64,000 nt of DNA from Georhizobium profundi (lineage in GTDB: Bacteria > Pseudomonadota > Alphaproteobacteria > Rhizobiales > Rhizobiaceae), in contig NZ_CP032509.1 in the NCBI RefSeq assembly GCF_003952725.1, positions 3,434,001 to 3,498,000 on the forward strand, written 5' to 3'. The translations under genes were made by a program, and so were the position numbers. The number at the start of each line of letters is the position of its first letter. Positions within the stretch are counted from its first letter, which is position 1. This document shows, one piece after another, positions 46,478 through 54,017 of this stretch. Under the pieces are notes generated by a model. It saw only the letters and a program-made list of their open reading frames with translations, did no database searches and was not told the origin of the DNA.

Positions 46478-46523
46478 CAACCCAGCGTCCGACGGGCATC
46501 ACCGCCGCCGAACCAAAGTTCGT

Positions 46524-47207
46524 TCAGTCGCCATAGCTCCCGTCGTCGCCATCATGGCCATCGCCATCGCCATGGGCACCGTCATGGCCATTGCCATGGT
46601 CATCGCCGTGACCGCCTTGGTGTTCGCCATCGTGGCCATGTCCATCACCGTCGTGATGATCCCCGTGAGCTCCACCATCGTGTTCGCCACCATGGCCTCC
46701 GTCGTGGCCGCCGTGATGATCGCCATCGTCGCCACCCTCGTGGCCGCCATGGTGGTCGCCGTCATGGCCACCATGGTGACCGCCATCATGCCCGCCGTGA
46801 TGACCGCCATCGTCATCGCCGTGATGACCGCCGCCGTCATCGGGATTACCGCCGTCATCGCCACCATCGTCTGGGCCACCGTCGTTCGGGCCACCGTCGT
46901 TCGGGCCACCACCACTGGGGCCGGCCTGGTTATCATCGGAGCTCGAATTTTCCCCGCCATTCGCGCTCTGCGCCCGTGCGGTCGACGCGACGACGTTGCA
47001 TGGCGTGCGCGCTCTTCCATACTGGCGCAGAAAGTCCTCGAGCATCTGCGGGGAGCCGCTGTCGAGGGCGTCCTGGCAAGCCTGATCTGCTGCTCGCCGC
47101 CACTCCGTGGTCGTGAACAGCTGGCTGTGAGCCGAGATGCTGCTGCCCGTCAGAACAACGCCGGCAAGCGCCGCAGCTCGTGCGAATTTCAGTCTGAAGT
47201 TGGCCAT
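46524..47207 (-). CDS. Secreted Gly/His/Asp-rich repetitive protein
   Basis: A 227-residue protein with a Sec signal (about 1-28, ARAAALAGVVLTGSSISAHS), a small domain of about 55 residues with two cysteines (ACQDALDSGSPQMLEDFLRQYGRARTPC), and from about residue 85 to the end an almost pure Gly/His/Asp/Glu tail: NDGGPNDGGP, then HHGGHDGGHHGGHDGDHH and so on. The tail can bind many metal ions such as zinc, nickel or copper. Codons GGC, CAT/CAC, GAC/GAT alternate, so the gene is repetitive at DNA level. No family recognised. Confidence 0.8.
   Translation of the reverse strand: MANFRLKFARAAALAGVVLTGSSISAHSQLFTTTEWRRAADQACQDALDSGSPQMLEDFLRQYGRARTPCNVVASTARAQSANGGENSSSDDNQAGPSGGGPNDGGPNDGGPDDGGDDGGNPDDGGGHHGDDDGGHHGGHDGGHHGGHDGDHHGGHEGGDDGDHHGGHDGGHGGEHDGGAHGDHHDGDGHGHDGEHQGGHGDDHGNGHDGAHGDGDGHDGDDGSYGD
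46530..46925 (-). repeat. Low-complexity repeat encoding the GHD tail
   Basis: Degenerate short repeats of 3-15 bases built from GGC, GAC/GAT and CAT/CAC codons. The unit length drifts, so expansion and contraction by slippage is likely between strains. The opposite strand reads as hydrophobic Met/Val/Ala/Ile and is not a gene. Confidence 0.75.
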
Positions 47208-47588
47208 TTGCTTGGTCCTCGTAATCCAAAAGCGTGGTCTGCTTGATCGAACCGAATGCAGGGATGATCGTCACTCGCCGAACCGATATTCGCGACGACG
47301 GACGCTTTCCGCTGCATGGAGAATCATAGTTTCAGACTGACGCGGGCAGGAGCACACAAGGTCTCGCTGCGTGCGACCACTTAGGAATCAATAGAATGGC
47401 GACCTTCGAAGCTGGAAAATTGGCGACCTAGGTCGCTAGGCTGCCACGGGAATGTCGCGATTGAACTATGTGTTAAAAGGCGTCGGCACCGCGATTAATA
47501 GGACGAAGACGGTGCGGAAGACGATCCGTAATCGGACCGCAGCTGTTTGCGAGTGAAGGAAAGAGGACCCGGGAAGCCCTGAAAACGA
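47208..47588. other. Intergenic region before tRNA-Pro
   Basis: About 380 bases with no gene I can support. It includes the promoter of the GHD protein gene near 47210-47290 and the palindromic elements at 47397-47436. No terminator with a T run was seen on the tRNA 3' side. Confidence 0.5.
47397..47436. promoter_or_regulatory. Repeated TGGCGACCT and 14-bp palindrome
   Basis: TGGCGACCT occurs at 47397-47405 and again at 47421-47429, where it opens the perfect palindrome GCGACCTAGGTCGC (47423-47436). Spacing between copies is 24 bases, about two helical turns. It looks like a binding site of a dimeric regulator; target unknown. Confidence 0.4.
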
Positions 47589-47665
47589 TGGTCGGAGTGG
47601 CAGGATTTGAACCTGCGACCCCCTCGTCCCGAACGAGGTGCGCTACCAGGCTGCGCTACACTCCG
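47589..47665 (-). tRNA. tRNA-Pro (CGG)
   Basis: Reads CGGAGTGTAGCGCAGCCTGG... on the minus strand. The acceptor stem CGGAGTG pairs with CACTCCG, the anticodon loop TTCGGGA gives anticodon CGG, the TpsiC arm reads GCAGG-TTCAAAT-CCTGC, and the 3' CCA is encoded (77 bases with CCA). Close to other bacterial proline tRNAs. It borders the prophage on its 5' side. Confidence 0.95.
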
Positions 47666-47780
47666 ACATGGCCCGAAGGCCCGGTTTCCCTACATATTCG
47701 CTCGTGGCGACGCAAGAGCGAAATCCGCGCAGCGCAGAAAAAACGGAACAATCGAACCTAAGTCGACAACGTGGGCGCAG

Positions 47781-47801
47781 AGAGTCCCACAAGAGTCCCA
47801 C
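47781..47801. repeat. Tandem 11-bp repeat near the prophage edge
   Basis: AGAGTCCCAC is found twice, at 47781-47790 and 47792-47801, and GTGGG lies in reverse 10 bases before. Short GTGGGAC-type repeats beside tRNA genes are often arm-binding sites of phage tyrosine integrases; that reading is inference. Confidence 0.4.
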
Positions 47802-47857
47802 CGATTGGCTCGCTTTGTTCCGCCTCTCCCCGCAGAGAGTGTTGCGTCGCAACGGAC

Positions 47858-48697
47858 CTAAGCCAGCGGCAGATTGGCCGGCCGCGGATCGCGGCCGTCC
47901 CAGATGACAACCTCGCCGACCCGGCGCCCCTCACCGCCTGCAATCGTATAGGTCAGCTCGACGTTCGTCATCGAGAAGCGAGCAAAGATCTTCCGGACGT
48001 CAGGGCAATCATTCAGCGTCAGCATGAAGCGCCCCCTCAGGTCGGCAAGCCGATCTGCGAGCCTCTCGAAGTCGGATCGAGCGAAGACCTTGTCGCCGTA
48101 GTCCCGCTCGCACCCAAAGTAAGGCGGATCGAGAAAGAACAGGGTGTCTTGTCGATCGTAGCGATCGAGAAAGACGCTCCAGTCCAGGTTCTCGATCACG
48201 ACGCCGGAGAGACGCTCGTGAACGTCTTCCAGTAGCGGCCCCAAGCGATTGAGATTGAACCGAGCCCCACCTGTTGTGTCCACGCCGAAAGATCGGCCGA
48301 CCACTTTCCCGCCGAAGGCCAGCCGCTGAAGATAGAGAAAGCGTCCTGCTCGCTCCAGGTCCGTGAGCGTCTCCGGCCGGCATTTGAGCAAGCGGTCGAA
48401 TTCCCGGCGCGACGCGATTTGAAACCGCAACGTCTCCATGAACTGCGGATAGTGCCGCTGCAGGATCCGGAAGAAGGTAGCGACGTCGCCTGAGACGTCA
48501 TTGATCACTTCGGCCTTGGGGATCAGGCGCCGGCGGAAGAAGACACCGCCCATGCCGATGAAGGGCTCGGCGTAGAGCGTGTGCGGTATCTGTTCGATGA
48601 TGGCGGCGAGCCGCTGCGCTAGCTGCCTCTTACCTCCGATATAGCCGGCCACAGGGGCGACCGGCCGCACCTCTTCAAAAGAGAAGAGTGATTCCAT
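47858..48697 (-). CDS. dam: D12-class N6-adenine DNA methyltransferase
   Basis: A 279-residue DNA adenine methylase of the D12 (Dam-like) class. AdoMet motif EPFIGMGG (45-51) and its preceding GYIGGKRQL are typical, and the catalytic DPPY is at 190-193 (FLDPPYFG). Solitary phage methylases of this type protect phage DNA from host restriction or alter host gene expression. Start ATG 48697 is preferred over the frame to 48721. No restriction enzyme gene is nearby. Confidence 0.9.
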   Translation of the reverse strand: MESLFSFEEVRPVAPVAGYIGGKRQLAQRLAAIIEQIPHTLYAEPFIGMGGVFFRRRLIPKAEVINDVSGDVATFFRILQRHYPQFMETLRFQIASRREFDRLLKCRPETLTDLERAGRFLYLQRLAFGGKVVGRSFGVDTTGGARFNLNRLGPLLEDVHERLSGVVIENLDWSVFLDRYDRQDTLFFLDPPYFGCERDYGDKVFARSDFERLADRLADLRGRFMLTLNDCPDVRKIFARFSMTNVELTYTIAGGEGRRVGEVVIWDGRDPRPANLPLA

Positions 48698-49036
48698 GTT
48701 TCTTAACCTCGAAGACGCCACGGTCCCAATGCGCCCCTCGGGGCGTCGGGCGCGGCAACGAAGCCATGCTGGTTGCTGGACGGGCTGATTGCAGTCGGAC
48801 CGTCGCGTGCAGCGTTCGCGCGCTGCAGCCGCCCGTCAGCGATGCTGGCGGGGGTCTCCTAGCCAAGATATCGGATCGCCTGAGCGCGCATTCCTTGACT
48901 GTGGATAAGGTGTGGAGGATCGCTACGGCGAGCGTTTGGTCGCCGTAACGATTTACTGTCGCAGCTTCACGGACTAACCCTGAGGCCTAAGCAGACATCA
49001 ATCACGAAACAACAGCCAATCGCAGGGAAAAAGTCG
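48698..49036. other. Intergenic region between divergent prophage genes
   Basis: About 340 bases with no gene I can support. It contains the inverted repeat at 48924-48947 and the start signals of the methylase (left) and of the membrane protein (right). Confidence 0.5.
48924..48947. promoter_or_regulatory. Perfect 8-bp inverted repeat
   Basis: TACGGCGA and TCGCCGTA are separated by 8 bases. No T run follows, so an operator is more likely than a terminator. It lies 90 bases before the membrane protein gene at 49037. Confidence 0.4.
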
Positions 49037-49363
49037 ATGCAAGCATGGCTGATAGCCCTGTTCTCGATGGCCGTGAGCGGTCTCTGCTTTTTGGCATATG
49101 AACACCCAAACGCCTTCCTCGCTGCCTACCCGTACTTTCAGGGCGCTGTTTTCGTTGGATACGTTGCTTGGCAGGCGTTTCAGTTTGGCTTTTTGGCCGC
49201 AGCGCGTGCTGTGCAGAGGAAAATGAGCTCAGCTATGCCTGACCTGGAAGAACTTTCGGGCAGTCCGCTGGTCCTTAATCCGTTTCTGCCAGCCCTATGT
49301 TTTGCAGGCTGCATGATCTTTCTGCAGCTCCTGATGGACTTGCCTAAGCTCCTTGAGATCTAG
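49037..49363 (+). CDS. Hypothetical membrane protein
   Basis: A 108-residue protein with three hydrophobic segments (AWLIALFSMAVSGLCFLAY, FQGAVFVGYVAWQAFQFGFL, FLPALCFAGCMIFLQLL). AGGGAAAAAGTCG stands before the ATG. No family recognised. It begins the plus-strand accessory block of the prophage, where morons (genes useful to the host) often lie. Confidence 0.55.
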   Translation: MQAWLIALFSMAVSGLCFLAYEHPNAFLAAYPYFQGAVFVGYVAWQAFQFGFLAAARAVQRKMSSAMPDLEELSGSPLVLNPFLPALCFAGCMIFLQLLMDLPKLLEI

Positions 49364-49538
49364 GTGAAGCAGGCATCCGGCTATGATTGGGGTGCGGTCG
49401 AGAAGCACCGACGCCTGGGATCTTCCTTTGATTTTATGATGCTTTCCGGTGCTTCAAGCCTGAAGCGTGGCCCGTTGTGGGTCACAAGCTGGGGCGCAAA
49501 GTGCGGTCTGAAATCGAACCGATATCGGCGCCTCCTCG

Positions 49539-49799
49539 CTATCCTCGATAACCCATTGTCCCGTTGGGCGTCACCTGGATCACGATCTTTTTGCCGCCGC
49601 ATGCCGAGCACTTCAGCTTCGGACCGAGCTTAGGGAGAAGATAGCTATGCTCTCGGCCGAGCCTGTCGGCCAACTTTTGCAGATCAGGCTCCGCGCGATG
49701 CTGGCAAGCCAGATCATTGCAGTAGACCGTCAGGCACATATGCTTGTCGATCAGCCAGCCTATCGTTCCCGGTGTTGCGGCTTTGGGTCTATCGCTCAT
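49539..49799 (-). CDS. Small zinc-ribbon-like protein
   Basis: An 86-residue protein. Two metal-type pairs, YCNDLACQH and LKCSACGGK, are separated by LQKLADRLGREHSYLLPKLGPK; this layout (Cys/His pair, LADRxG, Cys-x2-Cys) is common in small Hyphomicrobiales proteins of unknown role. ATG 49799 is the likeliest start, though no strong ribosome binding site is visible; ATG 49811 is the alternative. The longer frame to 49985 runs over the opposite gene. Confidence 0.6.
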   Translation of the reverse strand: MSDRPKAATPGTIGWLIDKHMCLTVYCNDLACQHRAEPDLQKLADRLGREHSYLLPKLGPKLKCSACGGKKIVIQVTPNGTMGYRG

Positions 49800-49839
49800 T
49801 GGCGCGAACATAAGACCGAAGACGGAAAGAGGAAGCCCC

Positions 49840-50079
49840 ATGCTCGAAGCCCTGATGATCACCATGTTGATGACCCTGCCCGACTGCACCAGGCCGAACC
49901 GTGCCGAGCGCGGGCTAACCTGCCTCGTCGACGGTGACACCGGATTGGAGGGCGGCCGCAACTGGAGATACGAGGGGATCGACACGCCGGAGATCAGCCG
50001 GCCGGACTTCGACGAGAACGACGTTCAGGCGATCCACGATGATGTCTGGGCAAGTGTGTTGACCCGACCGGACGCTTGA
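49840..50079 (+). pseudogene. Shortened thermonuclease (SNase)-like protein
   Basis: A 79-residue reading that matches only the first part of SNase-type nucleases: ERGLTCLVDGDTGLEGGRNWRYEGIDTPEISRP corresponds to the first beta strands with the Asp of the calcium site and IDTPE. The part with the catalytic Arg and Glu is missing and the frame ends after an unrelated acidic tail (ADVQAIHDD-like). AGAGGAAG precedes the ATG at 49840. It is either a decayed nuclease or a small binding protein. Confidence 0.5.
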
Positions 50080-50127
50080 CCCCTCGGCGGTTGTGCGTTC
50101 TGTTGCATAGGCAACTGGGATACCGCT

Positions 50128-50346
50128 ATGAACGATCATGTGACCGACCTCAACAAAGTCCGTGCGGCGCTGGTTTTGGAGCGGCGGCGCTTGGCGTCGG
50201 AGTACGACGCAGCGCTCGATCCCTCAGATTCCAAGGTCATCGCACGGCTTGTGCGAGTTCAGGAAATACTTCGTGTTGTAGATGAGGCGATCGCCGAAGA
50301 GTACGGCATCAAGACGGATAGCAGCTACACGCTTGAAAACGTGTAG
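50128..50346 (+). CDS. Small coiled-coil hypothetical protein
   Basis: A 72-residue helical protein, RAALVLERRRLASEYDAALD and VQEILRVVDEAIAEEYG, with many charged residues. GGGATACCGCT precedes the ATG. No family recognised. Confidence 0.5.
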   Translation: MNDHVTDLNKVRAALVLERRRLASEYDAALDPSDSKVIARLVRVQEILRVVDEAIAEEYGIKTDSSYTLENV

Positions 50347-50387
50347 GAGCTTAGACAGCCGGACGCTACGCCGCCTCAACTAAAGGG

Positions 50388-50744
50388 ATGATCGTGCCAA
50401 AAATCACCAGAGATCTGGACGGAGTGTTCGAAGCGCTCGCCATTCTGGATGCTCGTCTGAGCCGAGCTGAAGCCACAGCAACCGCGCTGCAGGTTTTCTT
50501 TCTCCGGCTTGGAAGTTCGGACGACAATTTCCCGATTACGAGAGAGGTCTGGGAGCGCTCGGCAGCAGAGGTCAGCGATGTGCTTCAAGCCTTGATTGCC
50601 GAAAAGGGCGACGTCGAGGACGACGCGGCTGTAGCGATATGGAAGAATGCCGCGGAGATCGCGGAGGCTTTCGGCAAGCGAAATCCTCGCACCCCTTTTG
50701 AGCCTGTCGTCATCCAAGGCGGACGAGAAGATCATCCGAGTTGA
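50388..50744 (+). CDS. Hypothetical helical protein
   Basis: A 118-residue, mainly helical protein (LDGVFEALAILDARLSRAEATATALQVFFLRLG). No signal peptide and no known domain. AAAGGG lies just before the ATG. It is part of the plus-strand block of small prophage genes of unknown role. Confidence 0.5.
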   Translation: MIVPKITRDLDGVFEALAILDARLSRAEATATALQVFFLRLGSSDDNFPITREVWERSAAEVSDVLQALIAEKGDVEDDAAVAIWKNAAEIAEAFGKRNPRTPFEPVVIQGGREDHPS

Positions 50745-50756
50745 GCAGCCAGACGC

Positions 50757-50834
50757 ATGACTAGGCAGGCGCAGGATATCTCGGCCGGGCAGAAGCTATG
50801 GGCGATGCAGCACCGCAATGTTCCGAAAGGCTAA
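50757..50834 (+). CDS. Possible 25-residue peptide
   Basis: MTRQAQDISAGQKLWAMQHR... followed by a stop after 25 codons. It starts 12 bases after the preceding gene and overlaps a second tiny frame (50818-50904). No clear ribosome binding site; support is weak. Confidence 0.2.
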   Translation: MTRQAQDISAGQKLWAMQHRNVPKG

Positions 50835-50904
50835 TTGCATCCTCGCTATTGCGGCCGTCGTGGGCGTGCCGCTGATCATCGCGCAACTGCTGGGCTGGCT
50901 GTGA
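50818..50904 (+). CDS. Possible 28-residue membrane peptide
   Basis: MFRKANCILAIAAVVGVPLI and so on, a single hydrophobic helix, overlapping the end of the preceding tiny frame. Small single-helix peptides are frequent in phages, but no ribosome binding site supports this one. Confidence 0.25.
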   Translation: MFRKANCILAIAAVVGVPLIIAQLLGWL

Positions 50905-51086
50905 ATTGGCGATCACCGATTCTGAGCGCTTGCCCGGCCGCTGACCCTCTCGCTATTCGCTGCTGCTCGTCTCAATGCATGGGCCGCTTGATCGGCTAAC
51001 AGCACCATTCTCTGATCCGGCAAAATCCAAGATCAAACGAAACATTCGTTGGCCCTCCTTGTTCATGTTCAGGAAGGACGAAACAT

Positions 51087-51338
51087 ATGAGCATTCCCAT
51101 GCCACGGTATTTCTTTGACGTCATTGACGCGGCAGGCGTCCATCGCGATCGGGAAGGACAGTTGTTCCCCACCGCACAAGCTGCTGACGATGAAGCACTT
51201 ATCGCCCTGTTGGATATCGCCCGCGAGGACATGCTAAAGCGCCGAACGGGCAGCTTGCGCATTGATGTTCGCAATACTCAAAACAACTCGATCACGCGGA
51301 AATTTTTGGACGTTCATCAAGATGTGATCGAAGGCTAA
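51087..51338 (+). CDS. DUF6894 family protein
   Basis: An 83-residue protein. MPRYFFDVIDAAGVHRDREGQLFPTAQAADDEALIAL is the DUF6894 pattern (PRYFFD, DxEG, A..EA) seen widely in rhizobial genomes and prophages. Start ATG 51087 has AAGGACG 9 bases upstream; ATG 51099 gives the shorter family start. Function unknown. Confidence 0.75.
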   Translation: MSIPMPRYFFDVIDAAGVHRDREGQLFPTAQAADDEALIALLDIAREDMLKRRTGSLRIDVRNTQNNSITRKFLDVHQDVIEG

Positions 51339-51401
51339 AAAACGTCACGGGAGCTTTCTCCCTCTCTCCGCATTAATTAGCATGTCTGAAAGGAGGGAGT
51401 T

Positions 51402-52163
51402 GTGAGTAAGGCAAAACCGATCGATATTCTCATCGCTTCGCTGGAACAGATCGAACCTCTCGATCAACAGGATCGAGATCTCCTTGCCGGGTTGGACCTC
51501 CGGTTTAGGCGATTTTCTGCCAACAACGAAATTGTCCGGTCCCGCACCAGCCCTGGCGAAAGTTGCTTCATAGTCGCGGGCTTCGCTGCGCGGGCGCAGT
51601 ATCTGGCGGATGGCGGCAGACAGCTCGACCAGATACATGTCATAGGCGATTTCGTAGATCTGCACTCGCTTCATCTTCGACAGATGGATCATAGCGTCAT
51701 AGCCATCGGGCCATGTGACGTTGCCTTTATTCGCCATGATGAACTGGTCTCCACAATGGCGCATAGTCCGAGATTGACCTGGCTGCTGTGGCAGCTCACC
51801 GTTCTCGATGGTGCAGTTGCTAGAACCTGGATGACCTGCCTCGGCCGACGACGCGCCGAAGCTGCTCTAGCCCACCTCATTTGCGAACTGCTTACGCGGC
51901 TTCGGCGGTTGGGGGCAGCGCCCAGTAACCGCTTTCATATTCCTGCGACACAAACAGATCTTGCCGATATGCTCGGAGTGTCGACAGTTCACGTCAATCG
52001 CAGTCTTGCTGAATTGCGGGCGCGCCGCCTGCTCACATGGTCCCGCCATGAAGTTCATGTTCTAGACTTTGAGAGGCTCGCCCTTATAGCCGACTTCGAC
52101 AACTCCTATCTGGAGCCCGGTAATCCTATGCCCAAGTATTTTCAGCAGTTTGTCACCTCATAA
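51402..52163 (+). CDS. Crp/Fnr family transcriptional regulator
   Basis: A 253-residue regulator. The N-terminal cyclic-nucleotide-binding-like domain (about 25-140) has FIVAGFAARAQYLADGGRQLDQIHVIGDFVDLHSLHLR; it lacks the Cys ligands of FNR. The C-terminal winged helix has TQTDLADMLGVSTVHVNRSLAELR as the recognition helix. Start is GTG 51402 after AGGAGGGAG. Regulators of this subfamily are common in rhizobial genomes and prophages, often without a known ligand. Confidence 0.9.
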   Translation: MSKAKPIDILIASLEQIEPLDQQDRDLLAGLDLRFRRFSANNEIVRSRTSPGESCFIVAGFAARAQYLADGGRQLDQIHVIGDFVDLHSLHLRQMDHSVIAIGPCDVAFIRHDELVSTMAHSPRLTWLLWQLTVLDGAVARTWMTCLGRRRAEAALAHLICELLTRLRRLGAAPSNRFHIPATQTDLADMLGVSTVHVNRSLAELRARRLLTWSRHEVHVLDFERLALIADFDNSYLEPGNPMPKYFQQFVTS

Positions 52164-52264
52164 GCTCTACCTTGATAGCAACTGTCCATGACGCGATTTG
52201 CTTGATGCTAGATACTTTCGATGTCTGCTTTTGCATCGATAGACACAGGTTTCAGCTCTTTCCG

Positions 52265-52570
52265 TCAATCCAGCCGATCGTTCACATGGTCGACCTTCTC
52301 GATAAGCCGATCGAGCTGCCGTTCGATCCGGCGGGATCGTGCGGCCGTGTCCTTCAGAAGCTCGAGCTCAGGCTCTCCGAGATGCACCTTCGTCGAGACC
52401 AGCAGTGGATGATCCGGCAGATCCCGAACGTCATAGGCGGGAGGTGGTGGCGCGTGCCCACGCTTGGTGATCACCAGTCCGATCAGCGTTAGAAGCGGCA
52501 CGACGAGCGAAGTACCCAGGGCCGTGACGGCTGCAGGGTTGTTCAGCAGTTCGATCAGCCAGCGCGGCAT
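52265..52570 (-). CDS. Small membrane/coiled-coil phage protein
   Basis: A 101-residue protein with one membrane helix (ALGTSLVVPLLTLIGLVIT) followed by a Pro-rich stretch and a charged helix (KDTAARSRRIERQLDRLIEKVDHVNDRLD). This looks like a spanin or an anti-holin type protein of a lysis cassette. ATG 52570 follows GGAACGAAGG and lies inside the end of the preceding gene (16 bases). The very long frame to 53467 is a shadow of the other genes. Confidence 0.65.
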   Translation of the reverse strand: MPRWLIELLNNPAAVTALGTSLVVPLLTLIGLVITKRGHAPPPPAYDVRDLPDHPLLVSTKVHLGEPELELLKDTAARSRRIERQLDRLIEKVDHVNDRLD

Positions 52571-53025
52571 CCTTCGTTCCTTTTTCGTGCGATGTCGATC
52601 GTGGAGCGAATGATCGCCATGGCCTCGAAGATGGTCCAAAGCAGGTAGCCGCTTGCGATGATGGTGAGGCCGAGCTGCCAGAAGAAAAAGCAGTGTAGAC
52701 CCTGGTAGGCGAACGCGAGCACTCCAGTGCACCAGCGCAGCCGAGGCGAGCGCTTCCAGCGACCGTTGATCACCGTCCCGGCAATCCGCGCCAGGCCGAT
52801 GCCGAGCGTCAGAAGACCCCAGGCTAGCGCGTGATCGACGAAGGGAAAGGTCTGGTAGTACCCGACTGCCATCCCGCCCAGGAACAGGATCGAAAACGCG
52901 CGCGACACGATCTGGAGGCCGAGCACGATCTCGACCAGACGCCAGCCGTCGCCATAGAGATATTCGATCCAGAGCCCCTCGATCGAGGCACGGATCGAAT
53001 GGTGCCTCACCTTCTGGCCATCCAT
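52555..53025 (-). CDS. Phage membrane protein, holin candidate
   Basis: A 156-residue protein with four hydrophobic segments (AFSILFLGGMAVGYY, ALAWGLLTLGIGLARIAG, VLAFAYQGLHCFFFWQLGLTIIAS and the C-terminal IIRSTIDI region). Its ATG overlaps the stop of the endolysin gene (TGATG). Place and topology fit a holin or another lysis protein; no exact family match is claimed. Confidence 0.6.
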   Translation of the reverse strand: MDGQKVRHHSIRASIEGLWIEYLYGDGWRLVEIVLGLQIVSRAFSILFLGGMAVGYYQTFPFVDHALAWGLLTLGIGLARIAGTVINGRWKRSPRLRWCTGVLAFAYQGLHCFFFWQLGLTIIASGYLLWTIFEAMAIIRSTIDIARKRNEGCRAG

Positions 53026-53978
53026 CAGCCCGGCTCCGCGTTTTTCGGAGCGCGGTAGCTACCGACAGCGCCGGCGACAGCTCCGATCGCTGCCGTGACG
53101 GCTGCGATAAACTCCGGCGTCGTGAAGGCCGGTGGCAGCACATCGGCTGCAACGACGGCCGTCCAGAGCGCGCCGGCGATCGCTGCCCACTTCGCGGCGC
53201 CGACAGCCTTCGCGGATTGTGCGACAGGCGACGGTGCTTGGCGCGAGATCTGCGGGTCGAGTATCGGGCCACCATCGTGGCCAATGGGTGCAGGCATGGG
53301 CGCCTCCTCATCAGGTCGTGGTTTGGGAACGGGAACGGCACTCGCGTCCGGCTCGTCATCACTGGGCGTGAGCGTCGGCGCCGCCGGCACTGCGTCGGGA
53401 TCCGGCTGCTGGTCGAGAACCACATCGACGGTTCCGGCGAAAGCGAGCCGCAATTCGTCCTCGACATTGATGCGCTTGCCGCTGCCCCAGTCGGGCGTCA
53501 TCCGCGACGTGACGCGGGTGTATTCCAGCATAGTGCCGTTGTTCGTCCATTTGCCATCGAAGAACAGGTCACGCTCCTTCGCACGGCGCGCGGCGAGGCT
53601 CTTCGGAGTGATCCAGTTCATGAATGCCGTCCGCGCCCGCTCGATGTCGCCGCGCAGCCAGTAACGCACCCAGGTCGCGGTCCTGATGGCGCCGGTGTTC
53701 CAGTGAAACGACACAGCCGCGGCGAACTGTGCCTGTGTCAGAGGCCGGTCCTTGAAAACCTCCCTCACCTGCTCGGCATAGTTTGTCAGAGCCCACGCAT
53801 AGATGTTCATGCAGTGCTGAAGGGTCTGCGGCTTGCCGATGTAGCGTTCGACCCGATGGCCGGTCGCGTTGGTCATGCCGACGCACCAGGTCAACACACC
53901 CTCGCTGTCCTTGTAGGCTTGGCGCACGAGTGCCTCATGCGCAGCGACTTCCATCGCCACGGCGTAATCAACGCGCAT
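53025..53978 (-). CDS. GH24 phage endolysin with C-terminal membrane region
   Basis: A 317-residue muramidase that cuts peptidoglycan at lysis. The catalytic triad of T4-type lysozymes, Glu-x8-Asp-x5-Thr (E11-D20-T26), is matched exactly in spacing by Glu15, Asp24 and Thr30 (HEALVRQAYKDSEGVLTW). A Pro/Asp-rich linker (about 195-245) leads to a C-terminal region with two hydrophobic segments (AAKWAAIAGALWTAVVAA, FIAAVTAAIGAVAGAVGSY) that resembles a holin-like membrane part. GGAG precedes the ATG. Confidence 0.9.
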   Translation of the reverse strand: MRVDYAVAMEVAAHEALVRQAYKDSEGVLTWCVGMTNATGHRVERYIGKPQTLQHCMNIYAWALTNYAEQVREVFKDRPLTQAQFAAAVSFHWNTGAIRTATWVRYWLRGDIERARTAFMNWITPKSLAARRAKERDLFFDGKWTNNGTMLEYTRVTSRMTPDWGSGKRINVEDELRLAFAGTVDVVLDQQPDPDAVPAAPTLTPSDDEPDASAVPVPKPRPDEEAPMPAPIGHDGGPILDPQISRQAPSPVAQSAKAVGAAKWAAIAGALWTAVVAADVLPPAFTTPEFIAAVTAAIGAVAGAVGSYRAPKNAEPG

Positions 53979-54017
53979 AGCATTCTCCAGATTGTCGAGA
54001 GGGGTGGATGGTGGAGG

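Noticed and set aside
46554..47246. Possible multi-pass membrane protein on the plus strand
   Set aside because: Complement of the Gly/His/Asp repeat; the minus strand has a signal peptide and a sound start.
49364..49633. 89-codon GTG frame directly after the membrane protein gene
   Set aside because: No ribosome binding site, irregular codon use, and it runs into the opposite zinc-ribbon gene.
52265..53467. 400-codon frame across the lysis region
   Set aside because: Its first three quarters are antisense-like and out of frame with the endolysin and the membrane protein; only the last 101 codons are a real gene.
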